Source: Clostridiales bacterium (lineage in GTDB: Bacteria; Bacillota; Clostridia; Oscillospirales; Oscillospiraceae). From it: DNA of 64,000 bases. The notes under the pieces were generated by a model, which did no database searches, was not told the DNA's origin, and saw only the letters and a program-made list of their open reading frames with translations. Shown here in pieces: positions 1-9,241 of the stretch (the first letter of the stretch is position 1; each line of letters opens with the position of its first letter). The stretch is taken from contig DYCR01000004.1 in NCBI GenBank assembly GCA_019418025.1, positions 1-64,000 of the forward strand. The letters run 5' to 3'. The position numbers and the translations under genes were made by a program.

Positions 1-365
1 ATTGGAAAGAGTCTTTCCAAAGCAAGATGCGACCGCCGATCCACGATCGGCTGAGGCCATACGGACAGCCGGGTCGAATGCCGAAGACCGCAGGTGCGGT
101 TGGCAACTTCTGTTGCCTTATTGATTGAGTTAAAAGCTCAGTTTTATAAGTTGGTTACTATAAACCAGTGCCAGGTGGCATATACTTGTGAAATGGTCAA
201 TAAGAGTAGTAAAAGTAATCTTTGCTATATAGACTCTGATCCCATTGTGATTTGATACGCAGTCCTGCGGAAAATGACGAACTTTCGGCGTTTTCGGGGG
301 GCTACATGCGTTGTCCCATCACCATATGCAAGTGGTATGCTGCATCCGCGGCATGCCACTTTTTT
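1..365 (+). ncRNA. candidate structured RNA (unassigned), 5' end outside the window
   Basis: This stretch has no convincing reading frame but a dense series of short hairpins: a 9-bp inverted repeat at 2-20, CCGATC/GATCGG near 36-50, ACCGCA/TGCGGT near 88-100, GGCAAC/GTTGCC near 103-118, and TGCC/GGCA near 169-180. It ends in a clear intrinsic terminator at 331-365. That pattern suits a stable non-coding transcript or a long leader. I looked for hallmarks of tmRNA, RNase P RNA, SRP RNA and 6S RNA and could not place it in any of them. The call rests only on visible structure and the absence of an ORF; it could instead be the tail of an upstream gene region. Confidence 0.35.
331..365 (+). terminator. 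intrinsic terminator ahead of potA
   Basis: A 10-bp stem (AGTGGTATGC at 331-340 with GCATGCCACT at 351-360, one G-T pair) is followed by a run of T. It closes the upstream transcript before the potA promoter region. A TATAAT-like -10 lies at 393-398 downstream of it. Confidence 0.8.
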
Positions 366-423
366 GTATTCTCAGCATAAGGCTATTGTGTATATAATCT
401 GTCGTTGAAATGGGAGAAAGAAC

Positions 424-1542
424 ATGAAGAAGATCATTGAACTAAAAAACATCTCAAAATCCTTTGACGGTGAAAAAATTCTGGATGATATCAGTCTGTA
501 TATCAATGATAACGAGTTTATCACCCTGCTGGGCCCCTCCGGCTGCGGAAAGACCACCACGCTGCGCATGATCGGCGGCTTTACACAGCCGGACGAAGGC
601 GACGTGCTGTTCATGGGTGAGCGGATCAACGACACGCCTCCTCACAAGCGGAACGTCAATACGGTTTTCCAGAAATATGCCCTATTCCCCCATCTGAACG
701 TGTTTGAAAACGTGGCCTTCCCCCTGCGTCAGCGCCGGGTCCCCAAAAAGGAGATCACCGAGAAGGTCAATCAGATGCTTGCGCTTGTCATGCTGCCCGG
801 CTTCGGCAGCCGCAGTGTCACCAGTCTGTCCGGCGGTCAGCAGCAGCGTGTGGCCATTGCCCGTGCGCTGATCAGCCACCCCAAGGTCCTGCTGCTGGAC
901 GAGCCTCTCGGCGCACTGGATCTGAAGCTGCGTAAGGATATGCAGCAGGAACTGAAAAAGATCCAGAAAAGCACCGGCATCACCTTTGTCTTTGTCACCC
1001 ACGATCAGGAGGAGGCCCTGTCCATGTCCGATACCATCGTGGTCATGAACGAAGGCAAGATCCAGCAGATCGGCACCCCCATTGACATTTACAACGAGCC
1101 GAAGAATGCCTTTGTTGCCGATTTCATCGGCGAGAGCAACATCGTGGACGGTGTGATGCTGGAGGACTACAAGGTTCGCTTCGCCGGTCACACCTTTGAA
1201 TGTCTGGACACCGGCTTCGGCAAGAACGAGCCGGTAGATGTGGTCATCCGCCCCGAGGACGTGGATATCGTCCCTGCAAAGGACGCCATGCTCAACGGTC
1301 TTGTAACCTCCGTCACCTTCATGGGTGTCCATAATGAGATCATCGTGGATATCGCCGGCTTCAAGTGGATGATCCAGACCACCGACTCCGTGGACGAGGG
1401 CGCCCACATCGGTCTGAGCCTTGATCCCGACGCCATCCATATCATGAAAAAGTCCAAATATTCCGGCATGTTCGGTGACTATTCCTCCTTCTCCAACGAA
1501 CTGGACGAACTCTCCAACCCCGGAGGTGAGTCCGAAGAATGA
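424..1542 (+). CDS. potA: spermidine/putrescine ABC transporter ATP-binding protein
   Basis: Cytoplasmic ATPase that powers polyamine uptake through PotB/PotC. The 372-residue protein has Walker [10 protein letters not shown] at 37-45, the Q-loop glutamine at 83, the signature LSGGQQQRV at 135-143, Walker B VLLLDEP at 155-161 and the H-loop histidine at 193, followed by a C-terminal TOBE-type regulatory region of about 140 residues. Length and order match PotA. The start is set by GGGAGAAAGAAC just upstream of the ATG. It is the first gene of potABCD, and its stop overlaps the potB start as ATGA, so the two are probably translationally coupled. Assignment to polyamines rests on the complete four-gene set with a PotD-like binding protein. 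Confidence 0.95.
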   Translation: MKKIIELKNISKSFDGEKILDDISLYINDNEFITLLGPSGCGKTTTLRMIGGFTQPDEGDVLFMGERINDTPPHKRNVNTVFQKYALFPHLNVFENVAFPLRQRRVPKKEITEKVNQMLALVMLPGFGSRSVTSLSGGQQQRVAIARALISHPKVLLLDEPLGALDLKLRKDMQQELKKIQKSTGITFVFVTHDQEEALSMSDTIVVMNEGKIQQIGTPIDIYNEPKNAFVADFIGESNIVDGVMLEDYKVRFAGHTFECLDTGFGKNEPVDVVIRPEDVDIVPAKDAMLNGLVTSVTFMGVHNEIIVDIAGFKWMIQTTDSVDEGAHIGLSLDPDAIHIMKKSKYSGMFGDYSSFSNELDELSNPGGESEE

Positions 1543-2429
1543 AAGCCGTAAATCGTAAGGGCAAGCTCAACAGCTATCGGGCTTCCCTCATCCCCTACTC
1601 CGTGTGGGCACTGCTGTTTGTGATCGTGCCGCTTATTTTTGTGGCCTACTACGCCTTCACCGACAACAACTTTCAGTTCACCACCGAAAATTTCACCCGC
1701 TTTTTTACCGCAACCAGCAATCTGAAAAACGATGACGGCAGCGTCACCGAGGTCCGCACCTATCTGCTGATTTTCATGCGGTCGCTGAAGCTTGCAGTGA
1801 TCTCCACCGTCATCTGCCTGCTGATGGGCTATCCCATCGCCTATATCATTTCCCGGGCCAGTGCCAAGGCCCAGAAAACCATGATCACCCTGATCATGAT
1901 CCCCATGTGGATGAACTTCCTGATCCGGACCTACGCATGGATGACCATTTTGCAGGATACCGGCATCCTCAACAACCTGCTGGGGATTCTGGGGATCAAG
2001 CCTCTGCACATCATCGGTACGGAAACCGCTGTTGTCATCGGCATGGTCTATGATTATTTCCCCTATATGGTTCTGCCCATATACTCCATCATGGCTAAAA
2101 TGGATGATAAGCTTCTGGAGGCTGCCCGAGATCTGGGCTGCGGGAGCCTGTCCGTCCTGCGCCGTGTTATCTTCCCCCTGAGTCTGCCCGGTGTGATCTC
2201 CGGCATCACCATGGTCCTGATCCCTTCGATCAGCACCTTCTACATTTCTCAGAAGCTGGGCAGCGGCAAGTTCTTCCTGATCGGCGATGCCATCGAGGGG
2301 CAGTATGTCGCAAACAATCTGCACTTCGCCGCAGCGATCGCCTTTATCCTGATGGGTATTTTGCTGCTGTGCATGGCTGTGCTGAAATACGCAACCACGC
2401 GCCATGTGTACGGAGGTGAAAAGAAATGA
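1539..2429 (+). CDS. potB: spermidine/putrescine ABC transporter permease PotB
   Basis: Integral membrane subunit forming half of the polyamine channel. The 296 residues contain about six hydrophobic segments, the first near residues 17-40, and an EAA-type cytoplasmic loop ([20 protein letters not shown]) that docks on PotA. It overlaps potA by 4 bp and potC by 4 bp (both ATGA), typical of a coupled ABC operon. A large soluble loop after the first segment, rich in Asn and Thr, is normal for PotB. Confidence 0.93.
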   Translation: MKAVNRKGKLNSYRASLIPYSVWALLFVIVPLIFVAYYAFTDNNFQFTTENFTRFFTATSNLKNDDGSVTEVRTYLLIFMRSLKLAVISTVICLLMGYPIAYIISRASAKAQKTMITLIMIPMWMNFLIRTYAWMTILQDTGILNNLLGILGIKPLHIIGTETAVVIGMVYDYFPYMVLPIYSIMAKMDDKLLEAARDLGCGSLSVLRRVIFPLSLPGVISGITMVLIPSISTFYISQKLGSGKFFLIGDAIEGQYVANNLHFAAAIAFILMGILLLCMAVLKYATTRHVYGGEKK

Positions 2430-3250
2430 AGCTTTCTTCCAAAATTTACAGCGGGATCATCTTTGCATTTCTCTTTGCACCCATTGTCATCCTGCTGATC
2501 TTCTCTTTCAACGAATCCAAGAGCCTGTCGGTGTTCTCAGGCTTCTCCTTCAAATGGTATCAGGAGCTGTTCAACGACCGCAACACCCTGCAAACCGTCC
2601 GCAACACCCTGCTTCTGGCCGGCTGCGCCACTGCCATCTCCACCGTTATGGGGACGGCCGCCGCTCTGGGCATTGACCGTCTGCGCTCCCGCTGGTACCG
2701 TGCGGCCATGAACACCGTCACCGATATCCCCATGACCAACCCCGATATCATCACCGGCATTTCCCTGATGCTGATGTTCGTGTTCGTGGGCAGACTGTTC
2801 GGTGCCGCCAACAGCCTGAGCTTTGTCACCATGCTGATCGCCCACGTGACCTTCTGCCTGCCTTATGTGATCCTGCAGGTCCTGCCCAAATTGCAGCAGA
2901 TGGACAAGGCACTGCCCGAGGCCGCCATGGATCTGGGCTGCACACCCATGCAGGCATTTTTCAAGGTGGAGCTTCCGGAAATGCTGCCCGGTATCATCAC
3001 CGGTGCCATCATGGCATTCACGCTGTCTCTGGACGATTTTGTCATCAGCTACTTTACCTCCGGCAATGGCTTTGAGACCCTGCCGATCCGGATTTACAGC
3101 ATGACCAAGAAAACCGTCACCCCGAAAATGTACGCCCTTGCCACCATTATTTTCTTTGTGACCATGAGCCTGCTGCTGATCAGCAATCTGGTTGACAACG
3201 ACGACCGCCGCAAGCTGCGGGAGCATCGGCGCGCAAAGGGAAAGCATTGA
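2426..3250 (+). CDS. potC: spermidine/putrescine ABC transporter permease PotC
   Basis: Second channel subunit of the polyamine importer, 274 residues with about six membrane segments and an EAA loop (EAAMDLGCTPMQAFFKVELP). The strongly conserved stretch around FTLSLDDFVISYFTSG late in the protein is typical of PotC/PotI permeases. It starts within the last codons of potB. A 59-bp gap containing an AGGAGG site separates it from potD. Confidence 0.93.
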   Translation: MKLSSKIYSGIIFAFLFAPIVILLIFSFNESKSLSVFSGFSFKWYQELFNDRNTLQTVRNTLLLAGCATAISTVMGTAAALGIDRLRSRWYRAAMNTVTDIPMTNPDIITGISLMLMFVFVGRLFGAANSLSFVTMLIAHVTFCLPYVILQVLPKLQQMDKALPEAAMDLGCTPMQAFFKVELPEMLPGIITGAIMAFTLSLDDFVISYFTSGNGFETLPIRIYSMTKKTVTPKMYALATIIFFVTMSLLLISNLVDNDDRRKLREHRRAKGKH

Positions 3251-3309
3251 TATCCATCTCATACCGCATTGGCGGATGATATACTTGTTTTATTTTAGGA
3301 GGCTCATCT

Positions 3310-4422
3310 ATGAAGAAAAAAATGATTGCCCTCTGCCTCGCTCTGGTAATGGTCATGGCCATCGCTCTGACCGCCTGCGGCAGCTCGGACACTCTGACAT
3401 TGAACGTCTACAACTGGGGCGAATACATCTCCGATGGCAGTGAGGACAGCTTTGATACCATCAAGGAATTTGAAAAATGGTATCAGGAAACCTACGGCAC
3501 CAAGGTCAAGGTCAATTACAGCACCTATGCATCCAACGAAGATATGTACAGCAAGCTCTCCAGCGGCGCTGTCAGCTACGACGTGATCATCCCCTCCGAC
3601 TACATGATCGCCCGCATGGCTTCCGAAGGAATGCTGCTGCCCCTCGATTTTGAGAACATCCCCAACTACAAGCAGATCGACGAGTCCTTTAAGGGCCTTT
3701 ACTACGACCCCGAAAACCAGTATTCCGTTCCCTACACCTACGGCATTGTGGGCATTATCTACAACGCAAACGTGGTCGATCAGGCTGACATCGGCAGCTG
3801 GGATCTGATGTGGAACGAAAAGTATGCCGGTAATATCCTGCAATACAACAACTCCCGCGATGCCTTCGGCACCGCCATGTACAAGCTGGGTCTGGATGTC
3901 AACAGCACCGACAAGGCTGTCTGGCAGGCCGCTTACGAGGAGCTGATGCACCAGAAGCCTCTGGTGGGCAGCTACGTCATGGATGAGATCTACAACATGA
4001 TGGAGTCCGGCGAAGCCGCAGTCGGCTCTTACTACGCCGGTGACTACTTCACCATGCGGGACGCTCAGGCCGACGGTGTTGACCTGCAGTTCTACTACCC
4101 CGAGCGCACCAATTTCTACGTGGATGCAATGTGCATCCCCACCAGCACCCAGAACAAGGAACTGGCTGAGATCTTCATCAACTATATGCTCTCGGAGGAG
4201 CCTGCTGTTGCCAACGCAGAATTCACCAACTATGCATCCCCCAACAGCATCGTCTACAACAACCCCGGTTATATCGAGGACATGGGCGAGGATGCCATCA
4301 AGATCCTCTATCCCCAGCTGGAAAACTTCTCCGAAAGCTATAATGCTTTTGCTTACCGTAACATGGACAGCGATATGCTGGACAATCTGAACACCCTTTG
4401 GGAAAACCTGAAGATCAATTGA
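3310..4422 (+). CDS. potD: polyamine-binding lipoprotein PotD
   Basis: Extracellular substrate-binding lipoprotein of the PotABCD importer. The 370 residues begin with a lipoprotein signal peptide: basic MKKKM, a hydrophobic core, and the lipobox LTAC with the modified Cys at about residue 22. The mature start LNVYNWGEYI is the typical PotD/PotF opening, and the rest is a type-2 periplasmic-binding fold. Start chosen from the TTTTAGGAGG site 7 bp upstream. It is the last gene of the operon and is followed directly by a terminator. Whether spermidine or putrescine is preferred cannot be read from the sequence. Confidence 0.93.
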   Translation: MKKKMIALCLALVMVMAIALTACGSSDTLTLNVYNWGEYISDGSEDSFDTIKEFEKWYQETYGTKVKVNYSTYASNEDMYSKLSSGAVSYDVIIPSDYMIARMASEGMLLPLDFENIPNYKQIDESFKGLYYDPENQYSVPYTYGIVGIIYNANVVDQADIGSWDLMWNEKYAGNILQYNNSRDAFGTAMYKLGLDVNSTDKAVWQAAYEELMHQKPLVGSYVMDEIYNMMESGEAAVGSYYAGDYFTMRDAQADGVDLQFYYPERTNFYVDAMCIPTSTQNKELAEIFINYMLSEEPAVANAEFTNYASPNSIVYNNPGYIEDMGEDAIKILYPQLENFSESYNAFAYRNMDSDMLDNLNTLWENLKIN

Positions 4423-4431
4423 TCGACCAAA

Positions 4432-4465
4432 GCACCCCATCCGAAACTTCGGATGGGGTGTTTTA
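4432..4465 (+). terminator. terminator of potABCD
   Basis: A perfect GC-rich stem (CACCCCATCCGAA pairing with TTCGGATGGGGTG) is followed by TTTTATT. It lies at the convergent junction and overlaps the 3' end of the minus-strand yolD-like gene by three bases. Confidence 0.9.
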
Positions 4466-4900
4466 TTGGATACTGTCCCGATCTATCCGGCGGAAGCAGT
4501 CGCCTTCTATGGAGATCATGTCCGCCATGGGGATGCAGCTTCCGTCCGCCATCTGCACGCAGCAGCCATACCTGTCGATCTTTTTCACCACTCCGGAGGT
4601 TGTGATATATGCCCCGCCTTCTTTTTTATCATCGGCACAAAAGTAGGTGATGCTGACCGGCGGCATTTCCTCGCCCCACTCCGACAGCAGCAGGAGCTTA
4701 TCGTTGAGCACCTGCTGCTCCCCCTCGGTCAGCTCTATGCGGCACTGGGTCAGTCGGGCCGTCTCGGCAATCACCGCATCATACCCCACCAGTGCCGCAA
4801 AGGGCGAAAACTGTGCCCCCCGATCCGCCGCCGGCATTCTGGCCCGTGTGGCGGAAACGTGGTGGGGCATATAGAGCATATCATCATATTTTCCACTCAT
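4463..4900 (-). CDS. YolD-like protein, partner of Y-family polymerase
   Basis: Small cytoplasmic protein of 145 residues. Its middle and C-terminal parts (PVSITYF, then GVVKKID, then a hydrophobic YGCCVQMADG followed by IPMADMISIEG) resemble the YolD-like domain, a family found next to error-prone polymerases in Firmicutes. The N-terminal region DRGAQFSPFAALVGYDAVI is typical of clostridial members. It overlaps the polymerase gene by 4 bp (ATGA) and its GGAGG site lies inside that gene, so the two are co-translated under the SOS-type promoter upstream. The role is inferred from this coupling: an accessory factor in translesion synthesis. The biochemical activity of the family is not established to my knowledge. 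Confidence 0.75.
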   Translation of the reverse strand: MSGKYDDMLYMPHHVSATRARMPAADRGAQFSPFAALVGYDAVIAETARLTQCRIELTEGEQQVLNDKLLLLSEWGEEMPPVSITYFCADDKKEGGAYITTSGVVKKIDRYGCCVQMADGSCIPMADMISIEGDCFRRIDRDSIQ

Positions 4901-6390
4901 GCCCTGTGTCCTCCGATCTGACCGTTGCGTTCGATTGCCGTGGCTCCCTCCTCCAGATTCATGCCCTTCAGGATCGCGTTTTTCCCGTACTTCTTTCGGA
5001 TCACAAGCAAAGCATGCTGTCTGCGCTTCTCCCGCTCCAGACGCTGCTTTTCCTCAGCCAGCCGGTTTAGATCCGTAAAGAGATCCAGCTGCTGAAAGGG
5101 CTTATCCTGCCTTACCGCATCCTCCGGCAGCAGATGGTTGGCACTCATATTGATCCTGCGGATCAACAGCCTCGGATCTACGATCCGCTGATAAAGCCCC
5201 ATTACCGCCTCTGTGATCTTGATGGTGGAAGCCGTATGCTCCCCCAGATTTACCGTACTGTGGGCGTGCTTTGGCACCTTGCGTCCATAGGCATCTGTTG
5301 TAATGGGCCCCGTATAGCTCTGGCTGATGGTTGGGTCTGTCAGATTCTCAATATCGTACCCAACCGTCAGCACCACCTGATCGGTCACCAATCCCTGATC
5401 CACCAGATCCAGTACCAGAAGGTCGATCATCTCCCGGGTGATCAGCTTCCCACGCTCATAGGTGGATGCATCGCTCAGCACCTGCCCGGAGCAGATTCCG
5501 TGATTCTGGGGTCTGTAGGCCTTGACATCCGCCAGTGTGCAGGGTTCCCACCCCCATGCGTGGTCGATGAGCAGCTCCGCATTCACCCCAAAGAGCTTAT
5601 ACAGCAGCGCCTCATTTTGCATGGAGCAGCGTGCTATGTCCCCCATAGTGAACAGTCCGTGGGCCTCCAGCTTTTTGGAGTACCCCTTTCCCACCCGCCA
5701 AAAATCTGTAAGCGGACGGTGTGACCACAGATTTTTTCGGTAGCTCAGTTCATCCAGCTGCGCAATACGGACCCCGTTTTCATCCGGCGCAATGTGCTTT
5801 GCCCCGATGTCCATCGCCACCTTGCACAGATACAGATTGCTGCCGATCCCTGCGGTTGCGGTGACTCCAGTGGTTTTCAGTACATCCAGAATCATCTTCA
5901 TGGCAAGCTCCCTCGGGGTGCAGCCATAGGTCTTGAGATAGCCGGTCACATCCATGAACACCTCGTCGATGGAATATACATGGATATCCTCCGGCGCAAT
6001 GTATTTCAGATAAACCTGATACACCGCGGCGCTGCATTCCATGTAATACGCCATTTGGGGCGGTGCCACGATGTAGTCGATGGCAAGACCGGGGTTTTCG
6101 TCCAGTTCTCGTGCATCACTGGATTTTCCGGTGAATACACGCCCCGGAGCCTTGCTAAGGCGCAGGGCATTGGCCTGTCTGACCTGCTCCACCACTTCAA
6201 ACAGCCGAGCTCGGCCTGAGATGCCGTAGCGTTTGAGTGTCGGCGAAACCGCCAGACAGATCGTCTTTTCCGTGCGGCTCGGGTCTGCCACCACCAGATT
6301 GGTTGTCATAGGGTCCAGTTTTCGGATAACACATTCCACCGATGCATAGAAAGACTTCAGATCGATGGCAATATACGTTCTCTGCTTCAT
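4897..6390 (-). CDS. Y-family translesion DNA polymerase (DinB/UmuC-like)
   Basis: Low-fidelity polymerase that copies damaged DNA. The 497-residue protein opens with the palm motif IAIDLKSFYASVE (metal-binding Asp) and carries the second catalytic block YSIDEVFMDVT near residue 115, then helix-hairpin-helix and little-finger regions. The start is the ATG at 6390, preceded by GGGGGAAGG; in-frame codons further upstream overlap the promoter and are unlikely. The length and the fused order with a YolD-like gene match the UvrX/YqjW-type polymerases of Firmicutes more than classical DinB. Regulation is visible: two LexA-like palindromes sit on its promoter, so it should be DNA-damage inducible. 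Confidence 0.88.
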   Translation of the reverse strand: MKQRTYIAIDLKSFYASVECVIRKLDPMTTNLVVADPSRTEKTICLAVSPTLKRYGISGRARLFEVVEQVRQANALRLSKAPGRVFTGKSSDARELDENPGLAIDYIVAPPQMAYYMECSAAVYQVYLKYIAPEDIHVYSIDEVFMDVTGYLKTYGCTPRELAMKMILDVLKTTGVTATAGIGSNLYLCKVAMDIGAKHIAPDENGVRIAQLDELSYRKNLWSHRPLTDFWRVGKGYSKKLEAHGLFTMGDIARCSMQNEALLYKLFGVNAELLIDHAWGWEPCTLADVKAYRPQNHGICSGQVLSDASTYERGKLITREMIDLLVLDLVDQGLVTDQVVLTVGYDIENLTDPTISQSYTGPITTDAYGRKVPKHAHSTVNLGEHTASTIKITEAVMGLYQRIVDPRLLIRRINMSANHLLPEDAVRQDKPFQQLDLFTDLNRLAEEKQRLEREKRRQHALLVIRKKYGKNAILKGMNLEEGATAIERNGQIGGHRA

Positions 6391-6417
6391 ATCCTTCCCC
6401 CATTTCACGTCTTTTAT

Positions 6418-6459
6418 AAACATATGTTTTATTTTAATACAAAAACATACGTTCGTCAA
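6418..6459 (-). promoter_or_regulatory. SOS promoter with two LexA-box-like palindromes
   Basis: On the minus strand TTGACG (6454-6459) and TAAAAT (6431-6436) are 17 bp apart. The sequence CGAACGTATGTTT (6443-6455) overlaps the -35 and spacer and fits the Gram-positive LexA consensus CGAACRNRYGTTYC. A second perfect palindrome AAACATATGTTT (6418-6429) lies just downstream of the -10. LexA bound at both would block the polymerase promoter. Confidence 0.8.
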
Positions 6460-6556
6460 TGGAAATTTCTGTTATTTGATGAATATACTGCCTCCGGCGT
6501 GCATATGATAAATCTGCTGCGGCATACCATATGCAGACATTGAGGAGGAAACCACT

Positions 6557-6712
6557 ATGAAGTATATCTGCGATATTTGCGGCTGGATCTATGACGAGGA
6601 TCAGGGGTATCCCGAGGGCGGCATTGCCCCGGGGACCAAATTTGAAGATCTCCCTGATGACTTCCTCTGCCCGCTGTGCTACGTGGGGAAGGATCAGTTC
6701 TCCGAAGCATAG
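6557..6712 (+). CDS. rubredoxin
   Basis: A 51-residue iron-sulfur electron carrier too short for ordinary ORF filters. It has the four iron ligands in the family pattern: C5-x2-C8-G and C38-P-x-C41, with the conserved tail VGKDQF after the last pair. One iron is held by the four cysteines and shuttles single electrons in the cytoplasm, often for oxygen or peroxide detoxification in anaerobes. An AGGAGG site 7-8 bp upstream fixes the start. It is monocistronic, with its own terminator immediately after the stop, so the redox partner cannot be inferred from neighbours. Confidence 0.95.
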   Translation: MKYICDICGWIYDEDQGYPEGGIAPGTKFEDLPDDFLCPLCYVGKDQFSEA

Positions 6713-6713
6713 C

Positions 6714-6750
6714 AAAAACGGGGGCATCCTGAGCGGATGCTCCCGTTTTT
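6714..6750 (+). terminator. terminator of the rubredoxin gene
   Basis: AAAACGGG and GCATCC pair with GGATGC and CCCGTTTT around a small loop, with T residues at the 3' side. It begins two bases after the rubredoxin stop codon. Confidence 0.9.
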
Positions 6751-6882
6751 CGGTCATTGCCGCATGTGCCATCCCGAGAAAACCTCTCGGCCGACCCACG
6801 CCACAGCATGTTGCATAATCATTCCCCCTGTACTACGCCTGAATTTTGTTCAAAATTTCGACACATTTTTCAAAAACTGGAA

Positions 6883-6911
6883 TTTACTTTGGGAAACATG
6901 TGTGATATATT
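6883..6911 (+). promoter_or_regulatory. promoter of brnQ
   Basis: TTTACT (6883-6888) and TATATT (6906-6911) are separated by 17 bp. The 5' leader to brnQ is only about 30 bases, too short for a T-box or other riboswitch. Confidence 0.6.
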
Positions 6912-6947
6912 ATTCGAAATTATTTTTTTCAGGGGAGCGTGCAACAT

Positions 6948-8261
6948 ATGAAACTATCTAAGAAAAACACACTTTTGGTAAGCTTTATGCTGTTTTCCAT
7001 GTTCTTTGGTGCCGGAAACCTGATTTTCCCGCCATTTTTGGGACAGAATGCCGGAACCCATAGCATCGGTGCCTTTTTGGGCTTTTTGATGACCTCTGTT
7101 GTCCTGCCGATTTTGGGTATTTTTGTCATCGCCCGATTTGACGGACTGACCAACCTGTCTCAAAAGGTCGGCAAGACCTTTGCGTTCTGGTTCACCATCC
7201 TGATCTATATCTCCATCGGTCCCGGTCTTGGTGTCCCCCGAGCCGCGTCCGTACCCTTTGAAATGGCCGTCGCCCCTTACCTGCCCGAGGGCTCTGCCCT
7301 GCATCTGTGGATGGTCGGATATTCCCTTGTGTTTTTCCTGATCGTGGGCTGGCTGTGCATCAACCCCCAAAAATTGATGGACCGCATGGGCCAGATCCTG
7401 ACCCCTGCACTGCTGATCCTGCTGATCGTATTTTTTGTCGCGTTCCTGTTCAAGGGCGAAACCTCCGTCGCTCAGCCTCAGCCTGCATATCAGCAGCTGT
7501 CATTCCTTCAAGGCTTTATCGACGGCTACCAGACACTTGATACCATCGCCGCGCTGAACTTCGGTCTGGTCGTCGCCACGACCCTCACCGGTCTGGGACT
7601 GAAGGAAAAGAAGAGCATGATACGCGGGACCGTACTGTGCGGCGTGCTTGCCGGAAGCATCCTGACACTGGTCTACCTGATGCTGACCTATATGGGTGCG
7701 GCAAGCTCCGGAGTGTATACCATCGGCGAAAACGGTGCCTTTGCCCTGCGCCAGATCGTCTATCAGGTTTTCGGCGCTCCCGGCGCGATCCTCTTGGCCG
7801 CCATTTTCACCATCGCCTGTCTGACCACCTGCGTGGGACTGGTCAACTCTATCTCGCTGTTCTTCTCTGATTTGTATCCAAAGCTGAAATACCGCACCAT
7901 GGTGGTCCTCATCATTGCCTTTTCCTTCCTTGTCTGCAATCAGGGGCTGACCACCATCCTGAGCATTTCCGTCCCCATCCTCAATGCCATCTACCCCATC
8001 GCCATTGTTTTGATCTTACTGGGTCTGACCGACCGATGGCATCAGGGCAACCGCCTGATCTACCCCATGGTCGTTACCGGCACGGGCATCGTCAGCGTTG
8101 TGTTCAGCCTAAAGTCCCTGCTGCCGCTGCACGCTCTGGAGCGGATCTTCCATCTGCTGCCCCTTTATTCAGAGGGCTTCGGCTGGGTCACAGTCTCCTG
8201 CGTCATGGTGATTTTGAGCATCCTGCTTCACAAATTAAACATTTCCGGAAAAACGGACTAG
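6948..8261 (+). CDS. brnQ: branched-chain amino acid transporter (LIVCS family)
   Basis: Membrane carrier for leucine, isoleucine and valine, normally cation coupled. The 437-residue protein has about twelve hydrophobic segments; the opening FGAGNLIFPPFLGQNAG and the later VPRAASVPFEMA are BrnQ signatures. ATG 6948 is preferred because AGGGGAG lies 10 bp upstream; a GTG at 6939 is only one base from that site. It has its own promoter and a terminator overlapping its stop codon, so it is a single-gene unit. Confidence 0.93.
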   Translation: MKLSKKNTLLVSFMLFSMFFGAGNLIFPPFLGQNAGTHSIGAFLGFLMTSVVLPILGIFVIARFDGLTNLSQKVGKTFAFWFTILIYISIGPGLGVPRAASVPFEMAVAPYLPEGSALHLWMVGYSLVFFLIVGWLCINPQKLMDRMGQILTPALLILLIVFFVAFLFKGETSVAQPQPAYQQLSFLQGFIDGYQTLDTIAALNFGLVVATTLTGLGLKEKKSMIRGTVLCGVLAGSILTLVYLMLTYMGAASSGVYTIGENGAFALRQIVYQVFGAPGAILLAAIFTIACLTTCVGLVNSISLFFSDLYPKLKYRTMVVLIIAFSFLVCNQGLTTILSISVPILNAIYPIAIVLILLGLTDRWHQGNRLIYPMVVTGTGIVSVVFSLKSLLPLHALERIFHLLPLYSEGFGWVTVSCVMVILSILLHKLNISGKTD

Positions 8262-8288
8262 ATTCTTCGGAATCCGGTCCGTTTTTTA
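8252..8288 (+). terminator. terminator of brnQ
   Basis: AACGGAC...GATTC pairs with GAATC...GTCCGTT, followed by a T run. The hairpin begins inside the last codons of brnQ. Confidence 0.85.
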
Positions 8289-8347
8289 TTTATGCAATTG
8301 ACCCACAGGATTTTTCTGCTATACTGAAAAGAAAACGGAGGGATACA

Positions 8348-9241
8348 ATGAATCTGCAACAGCTAAAAGAAAAAATGGATCAGGCCCATTATATTTATGA
8401 CGACACCCTTGCCACGGTGCTGTCTGTGGCGCTCCAGTTGGGCCGCCCCCTGCTCATCGAGGGTGCCGCCGGTGTCGGCAAGACTGAGATTGCCAAGGTC
8501 ATGGCCTCGGCTCTGGACAGGGAGCTTGTTCGCATGCAGTGCTATGAGGGTTTGGACGAAAGCAAGGCCCTGTATGAATGGAATTACCAAAAGCAGCTCC
8601 TGTCCATTCAGGTAAACATGGCAAGTGAAGATCGTGATGCCCTGACCCGCAGTCTCTTCCGGGACGAATATCTGCTGGAACGTCCCCTGCTGAAATCCAT
8701 CCGCTCGGAAAAGCCCGTGGTGCTGCTGATCGACGAGATCGACAAGGCTGACGAGGAATTTGAAGCTTTCCTACTGGAGCTGCTTTCGGAAATGCAGGTC
8801 TCCATCCCAGAGGTCGGGACGATCCATGCAAAGACCGTCCCCTTTGTGGTCCTCACCTCAAACCGGGCCCGCCCCCTGTCCGAGGCGCTCCGCCGCCGCT
8901 GTGCCTACCTCTACATCCAGTATCCGGATGTGGAAAAGGAGCTTGCCATTCTGCGGGCCAAGCTGCCCCATGTGGATGACCGCCTGTGTGTGCAGGTCGC
9001 CACGGCCGTTGCCAAGCTTCGCAGCAACGAAGCCATCCTGAAAAAGCCCTCCATTGCCGAGACTCTGGACTGGGCCGCCGCATTGGATGCACTGGGCATC
9101 AAGGAGCTGACACCGGATGCCCTGCGCAGCACCGCCGGCTTTATCCTGAAAAATAACGAGGATCTTTCCGCCGTGGACACATTGGATGCATCTGCCCCAC
9201 ATACCTGCTCCCATGCCTGCGGAGGTCATCACCATGGTTGA
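8348..9241 (+). CDS. MoxR-family AAA+ ATPase
   Basis: A 297-residue cytoplasmic AAA+ ATPase. Visible elements: Walker A GAAGVGKTE at about 39-47, Walker B VVLLIDEIDKADEEFE, sensor-1 VVLTSNRARPL and the arginine-finger region EALRRRCAYLY. MoxR ATPases act as chaperones that load metals or remodel a partner, nearly always with a von Willebrand A-domain protein encoded beside them, as here. Start from CGGAGG 6-7 bp upstream. The tail CSHACGGHHHG is Cys/His rich and might bind metal. It overlaps the next gene by 8 bp, so the pair is translated together. The client is unknown; no obvious target enzyme lies beside it. Confidence 0.85.
   Translation: MNLQQLKEKMDQAHYIYDDTLATVLSVALQLGRPLLIEGAAGVGKTEIAKVMASALDRELVRMQCYEGLDESKALYEWNYQKQLLSIQVNMASEDRDALTRSLFRDEYLLERPLLKSIRSEKPVVLLIDEIDKADEEFEAFLLELLSEMQVSIPEVGTIHAKTVPFVVLTSNRARPLSEALRRRCAYLYIQYPDVEKELAILRAKLPHVDDRLCVQVATAVAKLRSNEAILKKPSIAETLDWAAALDALGIKELTPDALRSTAGFILKNNEDLSAVDTLDASAPHTCSHACGGHHHG

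Noticed and set aside
1..365. Assignment of the leading non-coding stretch to tmRNA, RNase P RNA, SRP RNA, 6S RNA or a group II intron tail.
   Set aside because: None of the diagnostic conserved sequences of these RNAs could be found by eye, so the stretch was left unassigned.
6751..6938. Possible T-box or other leader riboswitch before brnQ.
   Set aside because: The promoter at 6883-6911 leaves a leader of about 30 bases, and no T-box sequence is seen.
6939..6941. GTG start for brnQ.
   Set aside because: Only one base from the AGGGGAG site; ATG 6948 has normal spacing.
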